DNA from: Methylobacterium platani
GTDB lineage: Bacteria; Pseudomonadota; Alphaproteobacteria; Rhizobiales; Beijerinckiaceae
Direction: 5' to 3'
NCBI RefSeq assembly: GCF_001653715.1
Contig: NZ_LWHQ01000021.1
Span: 63,795-127,794, forward strand
Length of the DNA: 64,000 bases
In this document: positions 26,953 through 36,017 of the stretch, in pieces
How the letters are laid out: each line of letters opens with the position of its first letter
Position numbering within the stretch: the stretch's first letter is position 1
The notes under the pieces: generated by a model
What the model saw: the letters and a program-made list of their open reading frames with translations, nothing else
Databases searched by the model: none
What the model was told of the DNA's origin: nothing
Made by a program: the position numbers and the translations under genes

Positions 26953-27828
26953 TCAGCGGCGCCCCTCGGTCGAAGCCTGCTGGCGAACCACCTTGCGACC
27001 GGTCCGCTTCAGGGCGACTGCGAAGGCGTCGGCCAACGTCGCCTTGGAGACGACGTTCAGCTCCACGCCAAGGTGCACCATGGTCTGGGCAATCTGCGGC
27101 CGGATGCCGGAGACGATGCAGTCGGCGCCCATCAGGCGGGCGGCGGCGACGGTCTTCAGCAGGTGCTGCGCTACGAGCGTGTCGACCGTCGGCACGCCGG
27201 TGATGTCGATGATGGCGATCTCGGCCTCCTCGTCGACGATGGCCTGGAGCAGGTTCTCCATGACGACGCCGGTGCGGGCGCTGTCGAGGGTGCCTATCAG
27301 CGGCAGGGCCAGGATGCCGTCCCAGAGCCGGACCACCGGGGTGGAAAGCTCGGCGATCTCCTGACCTTGACGCCCGATCACCTCCTCGCGGCTCGCCAGG
27401 AACACCTCCATGGTCTGAAGGCCGAGCCGGTCGAGCACCTTGCCGGCCGCCCAGACGCCGGCCGCGAGGGCCGTCGCGTCCCCGTCGGGCATGCGCTTCA
27501 GCGCGTCGAAGATCGGCTCCTTCAGCGAGAAGACGAAGTTGGCGGTGTCAGTGGGGGTAAAGCCCTGGATCGCCCGCGAGCGGGAGATGTCGGCAAGGGT
27601 CTCGCGCAGGGATGCGAAGCCCGCGGCGTCGGCGTCGAGGCCGCCCGATGCCAGGGCATCCCGGAGTTGGCCGAACACGGTCTTGACCTGGGTCTGGAGT
27701 TCCGCCTCGCGGATACGTCCGCTCTGCAGGGAGGTTCCTTCTAGCAGGGCCACGTTCCATGCGTCGAGGATGGCGGCCTCGTCCTGTGTGACGGTCTTGC
27801 TCAGGACCTCGGCTCCATCCGTCTTCAT
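26953..27828 (-). CDS. RsbR-like stressosome sensor
   Basis: 291 aa. The ATG at 27828 has AAGGATGA five bases upstream; the frame above it is not coding. Residues 1-150 are an alpha-helical N-terminal sensor region with no haem or flavin motif that I recognise. Residues 160-280 are the STAS domain (VVRLWDGILALPLIGTLDS, IIDITGVPTVDTLVAQHLL, GIRPQIAQTMVHLGVEL). The Thr residues in TVDT (217) and IAQT (249) lie in the segments that carry the RsbT-modified Thr of this family. It is the first gene of the R-S-T-X set. The N-terminal signal it senses is unknown. Confidence 0.9.
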   Translation of the reverse strand: MKTDGAEVLSKTVTQDEAAILDAWNVALLEGTSLQSGRIREAELQTQVKTVFGQLRDALASGGLDADAAGFASLRETLADISRSRAIQGFTPTDTANFVFSLKEPIFDALKRMPDGDATALAAGVWAAGKVLDRLGLQTMEVFLASREEVIGRQGQEIAELSTPVVRLWDGILALPLIGTLDSARTGVVMENLLQAIVDEEAEIAIIDITGVPTVDTLVAQHLLKTVAAARLMGADCIVSGIRPQIAQTMVHLGVELNVVSKATLADAFAVALKRTGRKVVRQQASTEGRR

Positions 27829-27933
27829 CAAGTCATCCTTGTTATCGTGAGAAACATCTAACCTGCCGGGGGCGGGTTCGATAGGCGGCGATGCCACACG
27901 CCGGGTCGGCGAAAGGCGGTTGTCCCTGGTCGG

Positions 27934-30900
27934 TCAGTCGGGTTTGCCCATCGGCGGGTTTTCCCGGTCCTGCCTATCCGCCGCCTTCCTGCGTCGCCGG
28001 GGCTTCGATGCCGCGCGACGCAGGATGCGCGACAGCGCCTCGACCGAGTAGGGTTTCTGCAGCAGCTCGAATCCGTGGTCGCTCTCCTGCGCAAGGACGT
28101 GGCTGTAGCCGCTGGTCAGAACCACCGGCAGTCCGGGATACAGGCGCCGGACCTCCCGCCCGAGCTCGACCCCGTTCATGCCCGGCATGACCACGTCCGA
28201 GAACACGACGTCGTATCCGTTCGGCTTCTCCGCGAGCGCCGCCAGTGCCTCGTCGGCGTTCGCGACCCAGTGGGTGCCGTAGCCGAGCTCCTCCAGCGTC
28301 TGGGTCGAGAAGGCGCCGACCTCCCGGTTGTCCTCGACCACGAGGACGCAGGTGCCGGTCCCGTCGACGGCCGCGTCGTCTGGCGCCGTTTCCTCGACCC
28401 GGCCGTCGCCGCCGGCCGCGCGCGGCAGGTAGAGGGCGAAGGTGGTGCCGCGCCCGACCTCGCTGTCGACCACCACCTCGCCGCCGGATTGCTTGGCGAA
28501 GCCGAACACTTGGGAGAGGCCGAGCCCGGTGCCCTGGCCGACCCCCTTGGTGGTGAAGAACGGCTCGAAGATCCGGTCCACCTGGTCGTCCGGGATGCCC
28601 GATCCCGTGTCGGTCAGCGCGATCCGGACGAAGTCCCCGATCTGCGCGGGATGCGAACGCATCGCCGGCACCACGCCCACCGCCTCGACCGAGATGTCGA
28701 GGCGACCCTCGCCGTCCATGGCGTCGCGGGCGTTGACCGCCATGTTCACCAGCGCGGTGTCGAACTGGCTCGGGTCGGCGCTGACGTGGCAGGCTTCGTC
28801 GCCGACATGGATCGAAACCGCGATCCGGGCGCCGGTAAGGGTCCCGACCATCTCGCCGATGGCCCTGACGCTCCGGCCGACGTCGAACACCTCCGGTCTC
28901 AACGCCTGTCGCCTCGCGAAGGCGAGGAGCTGCCCGGTGAGCTTGGCGGCTCGGTCGACCGTGTCGGAGATGGCGGCGATGTAGCGAACCCGGCGCTCCT
29001 CGGCGAGGTCCGGGCGTTTCAGGAGGTCGGTCGACGACTTGATGACCGTCAGCAGGTTATTGAAGTCGTGCGCGACGCCCCCGGTCAATTGACCGACGGC
29101 CTCCAGCTTCTGCGATTGCCTTAGCGCCTCCTCGGCCTGCAGCAGGGTCGCCGCGCGCTCCTTCTCCAGGGTGACGTCACGCGAGACGCAATAGAGCATC
29201 CCCTCGACCGGCACGGCCGTCCACGACAGCGTGCGGTAGCCGCCGTCGCGGGCACGGAAGCGGTTCTCGAAGGCGAGCGTCAGGCCGCCGGCGGCGAGGT
29301 GGGCGACCTCGGCCCGGGTCCTTTCGCGGTCGTCCGGGTGTTCGAGCCACTCCGAGGTCTTGCCGATGATCTCGTTGGCCTCCCATCCTAGGATGCGCCG
29401 CCAGGCCGGGTTGATGCTGACCCAGACGCCGGTCGCGTCGGCGACGCCGAGCATATCCTGGCTCACCTGCCAGATCCGATCGCGCTCCTTGGTGCGTTCG
29501 GCGACCTGGGCCGCCAGCGTGTCGTTCAGCGCCCGCAACGCGCCCTGGGCGCGGACGCGCTCGACGGCGTCCCAGATCCGGGCCGCGACCTCCTCGACCA
29601 GCGAGACCTCGTCGTGCGTCCAGACCCGCGGCTCACACTGGTTCACGTAGACGACCGAGCGCAGCCGGCCCTCGTGGACCTGCGGTACGGCGACGAGGGC
29701 GGCGATGCCGAAGGCACCCATCCCGAGGCCGGCGGTTTCCGGATCGGCCTCGACATCCGCGTAGACGGATGTCCGGCCCTGCCTGAGGTTGGCGATGTTG
29801 CCGGGCCCGAACGCGTCGAGCGGGTAGGTGTTTGCGAGCGCAGCGACGCCGTCGACGTACTCGGTGCCCAGGACGGCGGTCAGGCCGTCGGTCCCGATCA
29901 TCCCGTAGCCGACCCGGCTCGCCCGGAGATAGGCGCCCAGCGCGTCGACGGCCGCCTGCATCCGGCCGCGCGGGCCGCCCTGGTCGCGAAGCGTATCCGT
30001 CAGGTTAAGGAGGAAGCGCTGCCGTGCCTCGGCCGCGTGCCGCTCGGCGACGCGCAGCTCAAGCTCGGCGTTGACCTCCCGCAGACGGCGCTCGTCCCGT
30101 CGGCGGCCGGTGACGTCGGAGACCGTGAGCACGGCCCCGACGACGGTGCCGCCCTGCAGGACGGGAGCGTTCGAGCACACCACCTCGACGGGGGTACCGT
30201 CCCGGGTGAAGAAGGTCGCGTCGCGCTGGCGAAGGGTCTGCCCCTCGCGGATGGCCGCGACGAAGCCGCATTCGGAGGCCGGGAACGGACGCCCGTCGGG
30301 ATGGTGGTGGTGGGCGGCCTCGTGCAGGTTCTGCCCGATTAGGGTATCCGGTTCCCAGCCGAGCAGGACGTGTGCGGTGCGGTTGGCGAAGATGACGCCT
30401 CCGTCGAGGTCGAGCTGGAACACCGCCTCGCTGACGTGGTCGGTGACGGTCTGCAGCAGGTCGGTCTGGCGCTGGAGCTCCTCGGCCGCGAGGCGCTGCC
30501 CGGTGCGGTCACGCAGGATCTTGAGGTAGCCGACGTGGCTGCCGTCCTCGGCGTGCAGCGGCATCATCTCGCCGAGCGCGAAGAACCGGGAGCCGTCCTT
30601 GCGCTGGTGCCAGCGCTCATCGTTGCCGCGCCCCTGCTCCCTGGCGCCTTTTAATTCGCGCTCGGGGATGCCGGCGGCGACGTCTTCCTCGGTGAAGAAG
30701 ACATGGGCCGGCTCGCCGCACATCTCCTTCTCGGACCAGCCGAGGATGGCCTCGGCGCCGGCGTTCCAGCTTGTGACCCGCGCGTCGAGATCCATCGTCA
30801 CGATGGCGTAGTCGACGGCGCTGTCGAGGATTTGGCGGTGGCGGGTATCCGCCTCGCGGACCCGCCGCACGGCGTCGTCGCGGGCGACCATCGACCGGCG

Positions 30901-31386
30901 CAGCTCCATCTGCGCCATGACCTGACGGGCGAGCGCTTCGAGGGATTCGGCCTGCTCCGGCGTCAGGCCCTCGGGCCGGGGCTTGCCGTCGATCACGCAC
31001 AAGGTCCCGAGCGGCTTGCCCTCGGGGGTCTCAAGCCGGGCACCGGCATAGAACCTGAGCCTTGGTTCCCCGGTCACCAGGGGGTTGTCCCGGGTCCGCG
31101 GGTCGGCGGTCAGGTCCGGGATGACGAGCAGGCCCGGCTGCTGCAAGGCATGCGCGCAGACCGATTGCGACAGCGGCGTCTCGCAGGGGTCGAAGCCGAT
31201 CCGAGCCTTGAACCATTGCCGGTCTGCAGTGACGAGGCTCACCAGCGCGACCGGCGTGCCGCAGATGCGCGACGCGAGCAGCACGATGTCGTCGAAGCCC
31301 TGCTCGCCGCGCGTGTCGAGGATGCCGTAGCGGTCGAGGGCGGCGAGCCTGGCCGGATCGTGCGCGGCGTCCTCAGGCGCGGTCAC
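27934..31386 (-). CDS. Large GAF/PAS hybrid histidine kinase
   Basis: 1150 aa from a GTG at 31386, chosen because GGAGG lies six bases upstream; this start overlaps the RHH gene by 14 bases. Domains: GAF (15-165), PAS (180-300), PAS (305-430), GAF (450-610), PAS (640-755, LGWEANEIIGKTSEWLEH), coiled coil, HisKA with His773 ([17 protein letters not shown]), HATPase, and REC with Asp1064 (DVVFSDVVMPGMNG). It is cytoplasmic. The gap to rsbR is only 105 bases on the same strand, so the kinase may head the stressosome operon. The third PAS closely resembles one in the kinase at 31781. Confidence 0.9.
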   Translation of the reverse strand: MTAPEDAAHDPARLAALDRYGILDTRGEQGFDDIVLLASRICGTPVALVSLVTADRQWFKARIGFDPCETPLSQSVCAHALQQPGLLVIPDLTADPRTRDNPLVTGEPRLRFYAGARLETPEGKPLGTLCVIDGKPRPEGLTPEQAESLEALARQVMAQMELRRSMVARDDAVRRVREADTRHRQILDSAVDYAIVTMDLDARVTSWNAGAEAILGWSEKEMCGEPAHVFFTEEDVAAGIPERELKGAREQGRGNDERWHQRKDGSRFFALGEMMPLHAEDGSHVGYLKILRDRTGQRLAAEELQRQTDLLQTVTDHVSEAVFQLDLDGGVIFANRTAHVLLGWEPDTLIGQNLHEAAHHHHPDGRPFPASECGFVAAIREGQTLRQRDATFFTRDGTPVEVVCSNAPVLQGGTVVGAVLTVSDVTGRRRDERRLREVNAELELRVAERHAAEARQRFLLNLTDTLRDQGGPRGRMQAAVDALGAYLRASRVGYGMIGTDGLTAVLGTEYVDGVAALANTYPLDAFGPGNIANLRQGRTSVYADVEADPETAGLGMGAFGIAALVAVPQVHEGRLRSVVYVNQCEPRVWTHDEVSLVEEVAARIWDAVERVRAQGALRALNDTLAAQVAERTKERDRIWQVSQDMLGVADATGVWVSINPAWRRILGWEANEIIGKTSEWLEHPDDRERTRAEVAHLAAGGLTLAFENRFRARDGGYRTLSWTAVPVEGMLYCVSRDVTLEKERAATLLQAEEALRQSQKLEAVGQLTGGVAHDFNNLLTVIKSSTDLLKRPDLAEERRVRYIAAISDTVDRAAKLTGQLLAFARRQALRPEVFDVGRSVRAIGEMVGTLTGARIAVSIHVGDEACHVSADPSQFDTALVNMAVNARDAMDGEGRLDISVEAVGVVPAMRSHPAQIGDFVRIALTDTGSGIPDDQVDRIFEPFFTTKGVGQGTGLGLSQVFGFAKQSGGEVVVDSEVGRGTTFALYLPRAAGGDGRVEETAPDDAAVDGTGTCVLVVEDNREVGAFSTQTLEELGYGTHWVANADEALAALAEKPNGYDVVFSDVVMPGMNGVELGREVRRLYPGLPVVLTSGYSHVLAQESDHGFELLQKPYSVEALSRILRRAASKPRRRRKAADRQDRENPPMGKPD

Positions 31387-31567
31387 GGGCGACCTCCGGG
31401 CTGGCGGGTCCACGGGCGGCCTTCGCCTCGTCGCGCTCGATCATCTGGCGGAGTGCCGCCCTGACGACCTCGCTGATGCAGGTGTACTCGCCCTTGGCGA
31501 CCTGGGCCTCGACGTAGGCGATCAACGGTTCGGTCAGGGCGATGTGTCGGGAGTGCTTGGCAGCCAT
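31373..31567 (-). CDS. Ribbon-helix-helix (ParD-like) protein, no toxin partner
   Basis: 64 aa. The beta strand SRHIALTEPLIAYVEAQ and helices GEYTCISEVVRAALRQMIER match the RHH fold of ParD-type antitoxins. It is normally followed by a ParE toxin, but here the next gene, overlapping by 14 bases, is a 1150-aa hybrid kinase, and no parE-like frame is visible on either side. A 12-bp perfect inverted repeat at 31591-31618 just upstream suits an autoregulatory operator. I infer it regulates transcription of the kinase and perhaps the stressosome genes. Confidence 0.82.
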   Translation of the reverse strand: MAAKHSRHIALTEPLIAYVEAQVAKGEYTCISEVVRAALRQMIERDEAKAARGPASPEVARDRA

Positions 31568-31590
31568 CCGAGGCTCGTAGCAGCTCCTCC

Positions 31591-31618
31591 GACGGGTGTC
31601 GCAGTCGCGACACCCGTC
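31591..31618 (-). promoter_or_regulatory. Probable operator of the RHH-kinase operon
   Basis: GACGGGTGTCGC and GCGACACCCGTC form a 12-bp perfect inverted repeat with a 4-base spacer, ending 24 bases before the RHH start codon. RHH proteins typically bind such sites at their own promoters. Confidence 0.6.
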
Positions 31619-31780
31619 TCACGCAGACGTATGGTCGCAGTTCCGGATGTCATGCCGTCCTATACAGGCGGTATCGACAAACAGGTGTCCTTTCACTTTC
31701 GGCGGCAGGTCGTGTGCGAGCACGAGCGTGTCAGCGGCATAAACCGGACGCTCCGCCTCCTGCGCGTTCCGGAAGGAGGG

Positions 31781-34591
31781 TCAGGCGCGGCGCGCTTGTT
31801 CCTTGCCGCCCTCGATCATCGAGCGGATGCGCGCGGCCATGGTCTCGACCGGGAACGGCTTGGTCAGCACCGCCATGCCGGGAGCGAGATGACCGTTGCC
31901 GAGGATCGCGTTCTCGGCGTAGCCCGTGATGAACAGCACCTTGAGGTTCGGACGGGACACGCGAGCCGCGTCGGCCATCTGACGTCCGTTCATGCCGCCG
32001 GGAAGGCCGACATCGGTCACCAGCAGGTCGATCCGCACGTTCGATTGCAGCACCTTGAGGCCCGCCGCGCTGTCGCCCGCCTCGATGGACGTGTAGCCGA
32101 GGTCTTCAAGGATGTCGGTGACGAGCATCCGCACGGACGGCTCGTCGTCCACCACCAACACGGTCTCGCCTTGCTCGGAACGGGGTAGCGCATCGAGCTT
32201 GGCCGATTGTTCGTCGTCCTCGACCTCACCGTAGTGGCGGGGCAGGTAGATGCACACCGTCGTGCCCTGTCCGACCTCCGAGTAGATCCGCACCTGTCCG
32301 CCGGACTGCTGCGCGAATCCGTAGATCATCGACAGGCCGAGGCCGGTGCCCTCACCGATGGGTTTGGTGGTGAAGAACGGCTCGAAGACCCGCGCGACCA
32401 CCTCCGGCCGCATGCCGGTGCCGGTGTCGGTCACGCACAGCGAGAGGTACTGGCCTTCCGGCATGTCGAGCTTGCGCGAGGCCCGTTCGTCCAGCCACCT
32501 GTTCGCGGTCTCGACGGTGATACGTCCGCCGCCTGGCATCGCGTCGCGGGCGTTGATGCACAGGTTCAGGAGCGCGTTCTCAAGCTGGGACGGGTCCACC
32601 AGCGCGGGCCAGAGACCGGCGGCCCCGACCACCTCAATCGGGATGGATGGCCCGACCGTGCGCTGGATCATCTCCTGCATGCCCAGGGCCAGCCGGTTCA
32701 CGTCGGTCGGCTTCGGATCGAGGGTCTGGCGGCGCGAGAAGGCGAGCAATCGGTGCGTCAGGGCGGCGGCGCGCTTCGAGGCTCCCTGTGCGACCGCCAT
32801 GTAGCGCTCGACATCGTGGAAGCGGCCCTGCTGCATGCGGTTCTGCATCATCTCCAGGGAGCCGGAGATACCCGCGAGCAGGTTATTGAAATCATGCGCG
32901 AGCCCACCCGTGAGTTGGCCGACCGCCTCCATCTTCTGGCTCTGGCGCAGCGCCTCCGCCTGCTCTCTCTCGACCGTCACGTCACGACCGGCCGCGTAGA
33001 CCCGCCCTTCCTCGAATGCTGCCGTCCAGCCGAACCAACGGTAGGAGCCGTCCCTGCCGCGGAAGCGGTAGACGTAAGGCTCGGTGAGAGGTTTCTCGAA
33101 GATGCCGGCAAAGGCCACCAGGGTGGCGTCCAGGTCTTCGGGATGGGTGTAAGAGATGAACTTGGAGCCGACCAGTTCCCCTTCCGTCCAACCCAGTAGC
33201 GTCGTCCATCGAGAGTTGACGGCCTCCAAGGTGCCGTCCGGGGACGCGACCACCAGGAGTTCCTGCGCCAAGCGCCAGGATCGGTCGCGCTCGGCGGTAC
33301 GCGCCGCGAGTTCGGCTTCCTGCGCCTTCTCCTCGGTCACGTCCCGCGCCACGCAATAGATGCGTCCCCCCTCCGGAACGGCGGTCCAAGATAGGTGGCG
33401 GTAGTCGCCCGCCCGCGTCCGGTACCGGTTCTCGAAGGCCAGCGTCGGAGCACCACTTTCGGCGAGACGACGGACCTCGGCGCGTGTCCTCTCCCGGTCG
33501 TCGGGATGCTCCAACCATTCGGAGGTGCGGCCGACCATCTCCGCCTCGGACCAGCCGAGCACGCGGGCCCAGGCCGGATTGACGGTCTGGAACACGCCCG
33601 CGAAGTCGCAGACCAACAGCATGTCCTGGCTGACTTGCCAGATCCGGTTGCGCTCGGCGGTACGCTCCTCGACACGTTGTTCCAAGGTGGCGTTCTGGTC
33701 ACGCAACCGTGCTTCCGCGCGTCTGATCTCCGTCACGTCACCGATGGCGCCCAGCATTCGCCAGATCCCGTCTTCACCCTTGAAAACGACGCCGCTGCTG
33801 GAAATCGCGCGCCGCGACCCATCCGGAACCAGGAAGTCGTAGTCGAGGGAGATGCGTTCCCCGAGGGGGTCGGCATCGGGATGGCTCGCGCGTTCGATGA
33901 CCTCCGTGCAGCGTGTCACGACCCGGTCGAAATCCTCCGGGGCGACGCGGCTGAAGATATCCCCGGCCTGAACGTCGCCAGCCTCGGGCACGTCGTAGAT
34001 CTCGCGACTGCGAGCATCGAGATCGACCAGCCCCGTCGCGGGAAACCACTCGAACGTTCCAAGCCGTGCAACTCGGAGCGCCGTTTCCAGTCGAGCCTTG
34101 CTCCGCTTCTCGGCGCGCTCGGCGGCCTTTTGCGCGGTGATCTCGCTGCATGCGCAGAATACGCCAGCTACCATGCCCCCCTCATCACTGACGGGCGTAT
34201 AGGAGAACGAAAAGAACGCCTCCCTCGCGCGACCGGGCCGGTCGATGTGCAGCTCAATCTCATCCATGTGGACGGGCTCGCCGGAGAACACCCGCGCGAA
34301 AAGAGGCAGGCACACGTCGGCGATGTCCGGCCAAACTTCGAAAAAGGGCCGGCCGAGCCCGGCCGGATGGCGGTCAGCCATTAGAACGGCGTAGGGGTCG
34401 TTATAGAGCAGGGTCCGCTCCGGCCCCCAGGCAACGAACATCGGCTGACCGGCGGCGAGCATAACCTCCACGAGCGTCTTTAGCGGCTGCGGCCAGTCCG
34501 CCGATGGGCCAAGTGGGGAGGCCGCCCAGTCGTGCGCTCGCATGAGCGCACCCAATACGCCCCCGTTCAAAGATGCAGCGGTCTGAGCCAT
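31781..34591 (-). CDS. Multi-PAS hybrid histidine kinase
   Basis: 936 aa. Order: PAS-like N-terminal module ([35 protein letters not shown]), PAS (175-305, [18 protein letters not shown]), PAS (330-440, [17 protein letters not shown]), PAS (455-545), HisKA with His566 ([16 protein letters not shown]), HATPase ([41 protein letters not shown]) and REC with Asp860 ([14 protein letters not shown]). No membrane helix. The C-terminal half is very close to that of the kinase at 14703. The start lies four bases after the stop of a second RHH gene, so the two are cotranscribed. Confidence 0.9.
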   Translation of the reverse strand: MAQTAASLNGGVLGALMRAHDWAASPLGPSADWPQPLKTLVEVMLAAGQPMFVAWGPERTLLYNDPYAVLMADRHPAGLGRPFFEVWPDIADVCLPLFARVFSGEPVHMDEIELHIDRPGRAREAFFSFSYTPVSDEGGMVAGVFCACSEITAQKAAERAEKRSKARLETALRVARLGTFEWFPATGLVDLDARSREIYDVPEAGDVQAGDIFSRVAPEDFDRVVTRCTEVIERASHPDADPLGERISLDYDFLVPDGSRRAISSSGVVFKGEDGIWRMLGAIGDVTEIRRAEARLRDQNATLEQRVEERTAERNRIWQVSQDMLLVCDFAGVFQTVNPAWARVLGWSEAEMVGRTSEWLEHPDDRERTRAEVRRLAESGAPTLAFENRYRTRAGDYRHLSWTAVPEGGRIYCVARDVTEEKAQEAELAARTAERDRSWRLAQELLVVASPDGTLEAVNSRWTTLLGWTEGELVGSKFISYTHPEDLDATLVAFAGIFEKPLTEPYVYRFRGRDGSYRWFGWTAAFEEGRVYAAGRDVTVEREQAEALRQSQKMEAVGQLTGGLAHDFNNLLAGISGSLEMMQNRMQQGRFHDVERYMAVAQGASKRAAALTHRLLAFSRRQTLDPKPTDVNRLALGMQEMIQRTVGPSIPIEVVGAAGLWPALVDPSQLENALLNLCINARDAMPGGGRITVETANRWLDERASRKLDMPEGQYLSLCVTDTGTGMRPEVVARVFEPFFTTKPIGEGTGLGLSMIYGFAQQSGGQVRIYSEVGQGTTVCIYLPRHYGEVEDDEQSAKLDALPRSEQGETVLVVDDEPSVRMLVTDILEDLGYTSIEAGDSAAGLKVLQSNVRIDLLVTDVGLPGGMNGRQMADAARVSRPNLKVLFITGYAENAILGNGHLAPGMAVLTKPFPVETMAARIRSMIEGGKEQARRA

Positions 34592-34595
34592 GAGT

Positions 34596-34793
34596 TCAGG
34601 CACGAGATGTACCACCCCGTTCCCGCTCGACCTGCGTCTCACTCGGCGTAACCGCATCGTCGCGGTCGAGCAGCCGTTGCCCGGCGCGCACGGTCTCGCG
34701 GGTGCTCGCGAAGCGGCCGGATTGCAGGCACGACCGGATGAGGTCGTCCTGTTCCCGGGTGATCGAGACGGTGATGCTTTTGCGCAGGGTCAT
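34596..34793 (-). CDS. Second ribbon-helix-helix (ParD-like) protein, no toxin partner
   Basis: 65 aa. RHH pattern: strand MTLRKSITVSITREQDD, helix LIRSCLQSGRFASTRETV and RAGQRLLDRDD. It starts at the ATG at 34793. The stop lies four bases before the multi-PAS hybrid kinase, repeating the arrangement at 31373-31567. No ParE-like frame lies beside it. The sequences of the two RHH proteins differ well beyond the fold, so this is a repeated pairing rather than a simple recent duplication. It could bind DNA upstream; I see only a weak TCTCAC/GTGAGA repeat there. Confidence 0.78.
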   Translation of the reverse strand: MTLRKSITVSITREQDDLIRSCLQSGRFASTRETVRAGQRLLDRDDAVTPSETQVERERGGTSRA

Positions 34794-34909
34794 GCTCGGG
34801 ATGTGCCCTGTGGGGGGTCTTCTCACAAGTCACGTATTCGCCGTGCTGGCAAAGCGTGAGAGCGGACCTTCCGACGTTTCCTAAACGGCGCGGAAGCTGC
34901 CGCTCGCGT

Positions 34910-34937
34910 GGTCAAGCTGGTTGAGCGTGGACCCTAG
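34910..34937 (+). repeat. 28-bp repeat, copy A (insertion-sequence-end-like)
   Basis: It begins GGTCAAGCTG and ends GACCCTAG. It faces copy B at 35108-35135 as an inverted repeat and is a direct repeat of copy C at 35720-35747. The first and last eight bases are the same in all three. Confidence 0.6.
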
Positions 34938-35135
34938 ACCCACTCCGTCCCGCCCTTGACGGGTCTCAGGCCGTTGGTGGCCTTGAGCCGACCTGACAGC
35001 AGCATCGCGACGTGGTGCTCGGGCACGGCCGGCTCCGGGAGCATCTGCGTCTTCCCGTCCTCGGCCAGTTGGAGCTCGTCGCACGAGCTCTCGGCGAGGT
35101 AGAAGGCTAGGGTCAGAACCCGATCAGCTTGACCA
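34934..35135 (-). pseudogene. Unassigned coding remnant between inverted 28-bp repeats
   Basis: On the minus strand one frame runs from copy B of the repeat to a TAG inside copy A. It reads as protein-like sequence (VLTLAFYLAESSCDELQLAE, then PEHHVAMLLSGRLKATNGLR and ending KGGTEWV). There is no start codon, and the frame runs through the repeat itself, so this is likely the end of a gene left behind by rearrangement. I do not recognise the family. Confidence 0.4.
35108..35135 (-). repeat. 28-bp repeat, copy B
   Basis: Minus-strand copy beginning GGTCAAGCTG and ending TGACCCTAG. It pairs with copy A as inverted ends of a 226-bp unit. Confidence 0.6.
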
Positions 35136-35181
35136 TATGAAGGACCGCCGAGGGTGGGAAGCGGACACCCGCCCGGCGGGA

Positions 35182-35655
35182 TCAGTGATCCTTGGCGTTA
35201 GCTGGCGGCTGCATGAACTCGATCGTCGCGCCGTCAGGGCCAACGGCGTAGATCACCCGCGTTCCAGCCCGCGCACCGCTCGCGATCGGTTGCGGCGTGC
35301 CTTGCGCCTTCCAGCCGTAGGCGGCGATCCGCACCAGGAGCGCGTCGATGTCATCGACCACAAGGGCCAGATGCGCGAAGCCTGGATCGAACGGCTTGGC
35401 TGGCACGCTTGGTCGGCCCGGACCCTGATACTCCAGGAGTTCGATCGTCTGATCCGCCAGCGAAACGATCGCTAGGCGCACCTTCGCCCCATGCGCTCCC
35501 GTGACCTGACCAAGGAACTCGCCCCCCATCTCGCCCGTCCGCACGAGGCGTGCGCCGAGCCCATCGATCCAGAACCGAAGTGCCTCGTCGAGGGAGCCGA
35601 CTGCGAAGCCGACATGATCGGCGCGCCGCACATGGATGCTCGTGTGTTCCGTCAT
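35182..35655 (-). CDS. VOC (glyoxalase/dioxygenase) superfamily protein
   Basis: 157 aa from the ATG at 35655. Two beta-alpha-beta-beta-beta modules: RADHVGFAVGSLDEALRFW with the first metal-ligand His, then TIELLEYQGPG, then FAHLALVVDDIDALLVRI with His and ATIEFMQPP with Glu. The four possible metal ligands are present, as in glyoxalase I or methylmalonyl-CoA epimerase relatives, so a metal-dependent activity is likely, but the substrate is unclear. The gene lies between copies B and C of the 28-bp repeat and next to a broken lysR, so it may have arrived with a mobile element. Confidence 0.75.
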   Translation of the reverse strand: MTEHTSIHVRRADHVGFAVGSLDEALRFWIDGLGARLVRTGEMGGEFLGQVTGAHGAKVRLAIVSLADQTIELLEYQGPGRPSVPAKPFDPGFAHLALVVDDIDALLVRIAAYGWKAQGTPQPIASGARAGTRVIYAVGPDGATIEFMQPPANAKDH

Positions 35656-35719
35656 GCAGGACGTTCTACCGGCAAAGGGACCGCTCGTCTGCAACCGGGT
35701 CGCAGGCAGACCCTCACAC

Positions 35720-35747
35720 GGTCAAGCCGATTGAGTTTTGACCCTAG
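35720..35747 (+). repeat. 28-bp repeat, copy C
   Basis: It begins GGTCAAGCCGATTGAG and ends TTGACCCTAG, directly before the truncated lysR. Same orientation as copy A. Confidence 0.6.
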
Positions 35748-35784
35748 TCCTCGTTCTCGACGATCTGGGCGGAGTGCAGGACAG

Positions 35785-36012
35785 GTCACGTTCAACACCG
35801 AGCCATTGCTCTTGCAGGCCGCGCTGGACGGGTTCGGGATCGCCTACCTGTTCGAGGACGGGGTGCGGGCGCACCTGGAAGCGGGGACCCTCGTCCGGGT
35901 GCTGGAGGATTGGTGCGACCCGTTCCCGGGCTATCACCTCTACTACCCGAGCCGGCGTGAGCCGGAGCCGGCGCTGGCCGTTCTGGTCGACGCGCTACGC
36001 TACCGCGGCTGA
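35785..36012 (+). pseudogene. LysR-family regulator, C-terminal fragment
   Basis: The frame VTFNTEPLLLQAALDGFGIA, YLFEDGVRAHLEAGTLVRVL, then DPFPGYHLYYPSRREPEPAL matches the last about 75 residues of a LysR substrate-binding domain. Everything upstream, including the winged helix, is missing and replaced by the 28-bp repeat region. It is a remnant, presumably cut by the element whose ends remain at 34910-35747. Confidence 0.8.
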
Positions 36013-36017
36013 GGTCC

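Noticed and set aside
31373..31567. A ParD-ParE toxin-antitoxin pair
   Set aside because: No ParE-like frame exists upstream or downstream; the following gene is a hybrid kinase that overlaps the RHH stop.
35491..35784. Upstream part of the plus-strand frame that ends in the lysR fragment
   Set aside because: It is antisense to the VOC gene and then crosses the 28-bp repeat; no LysR helix-turn-helix sequence is present.
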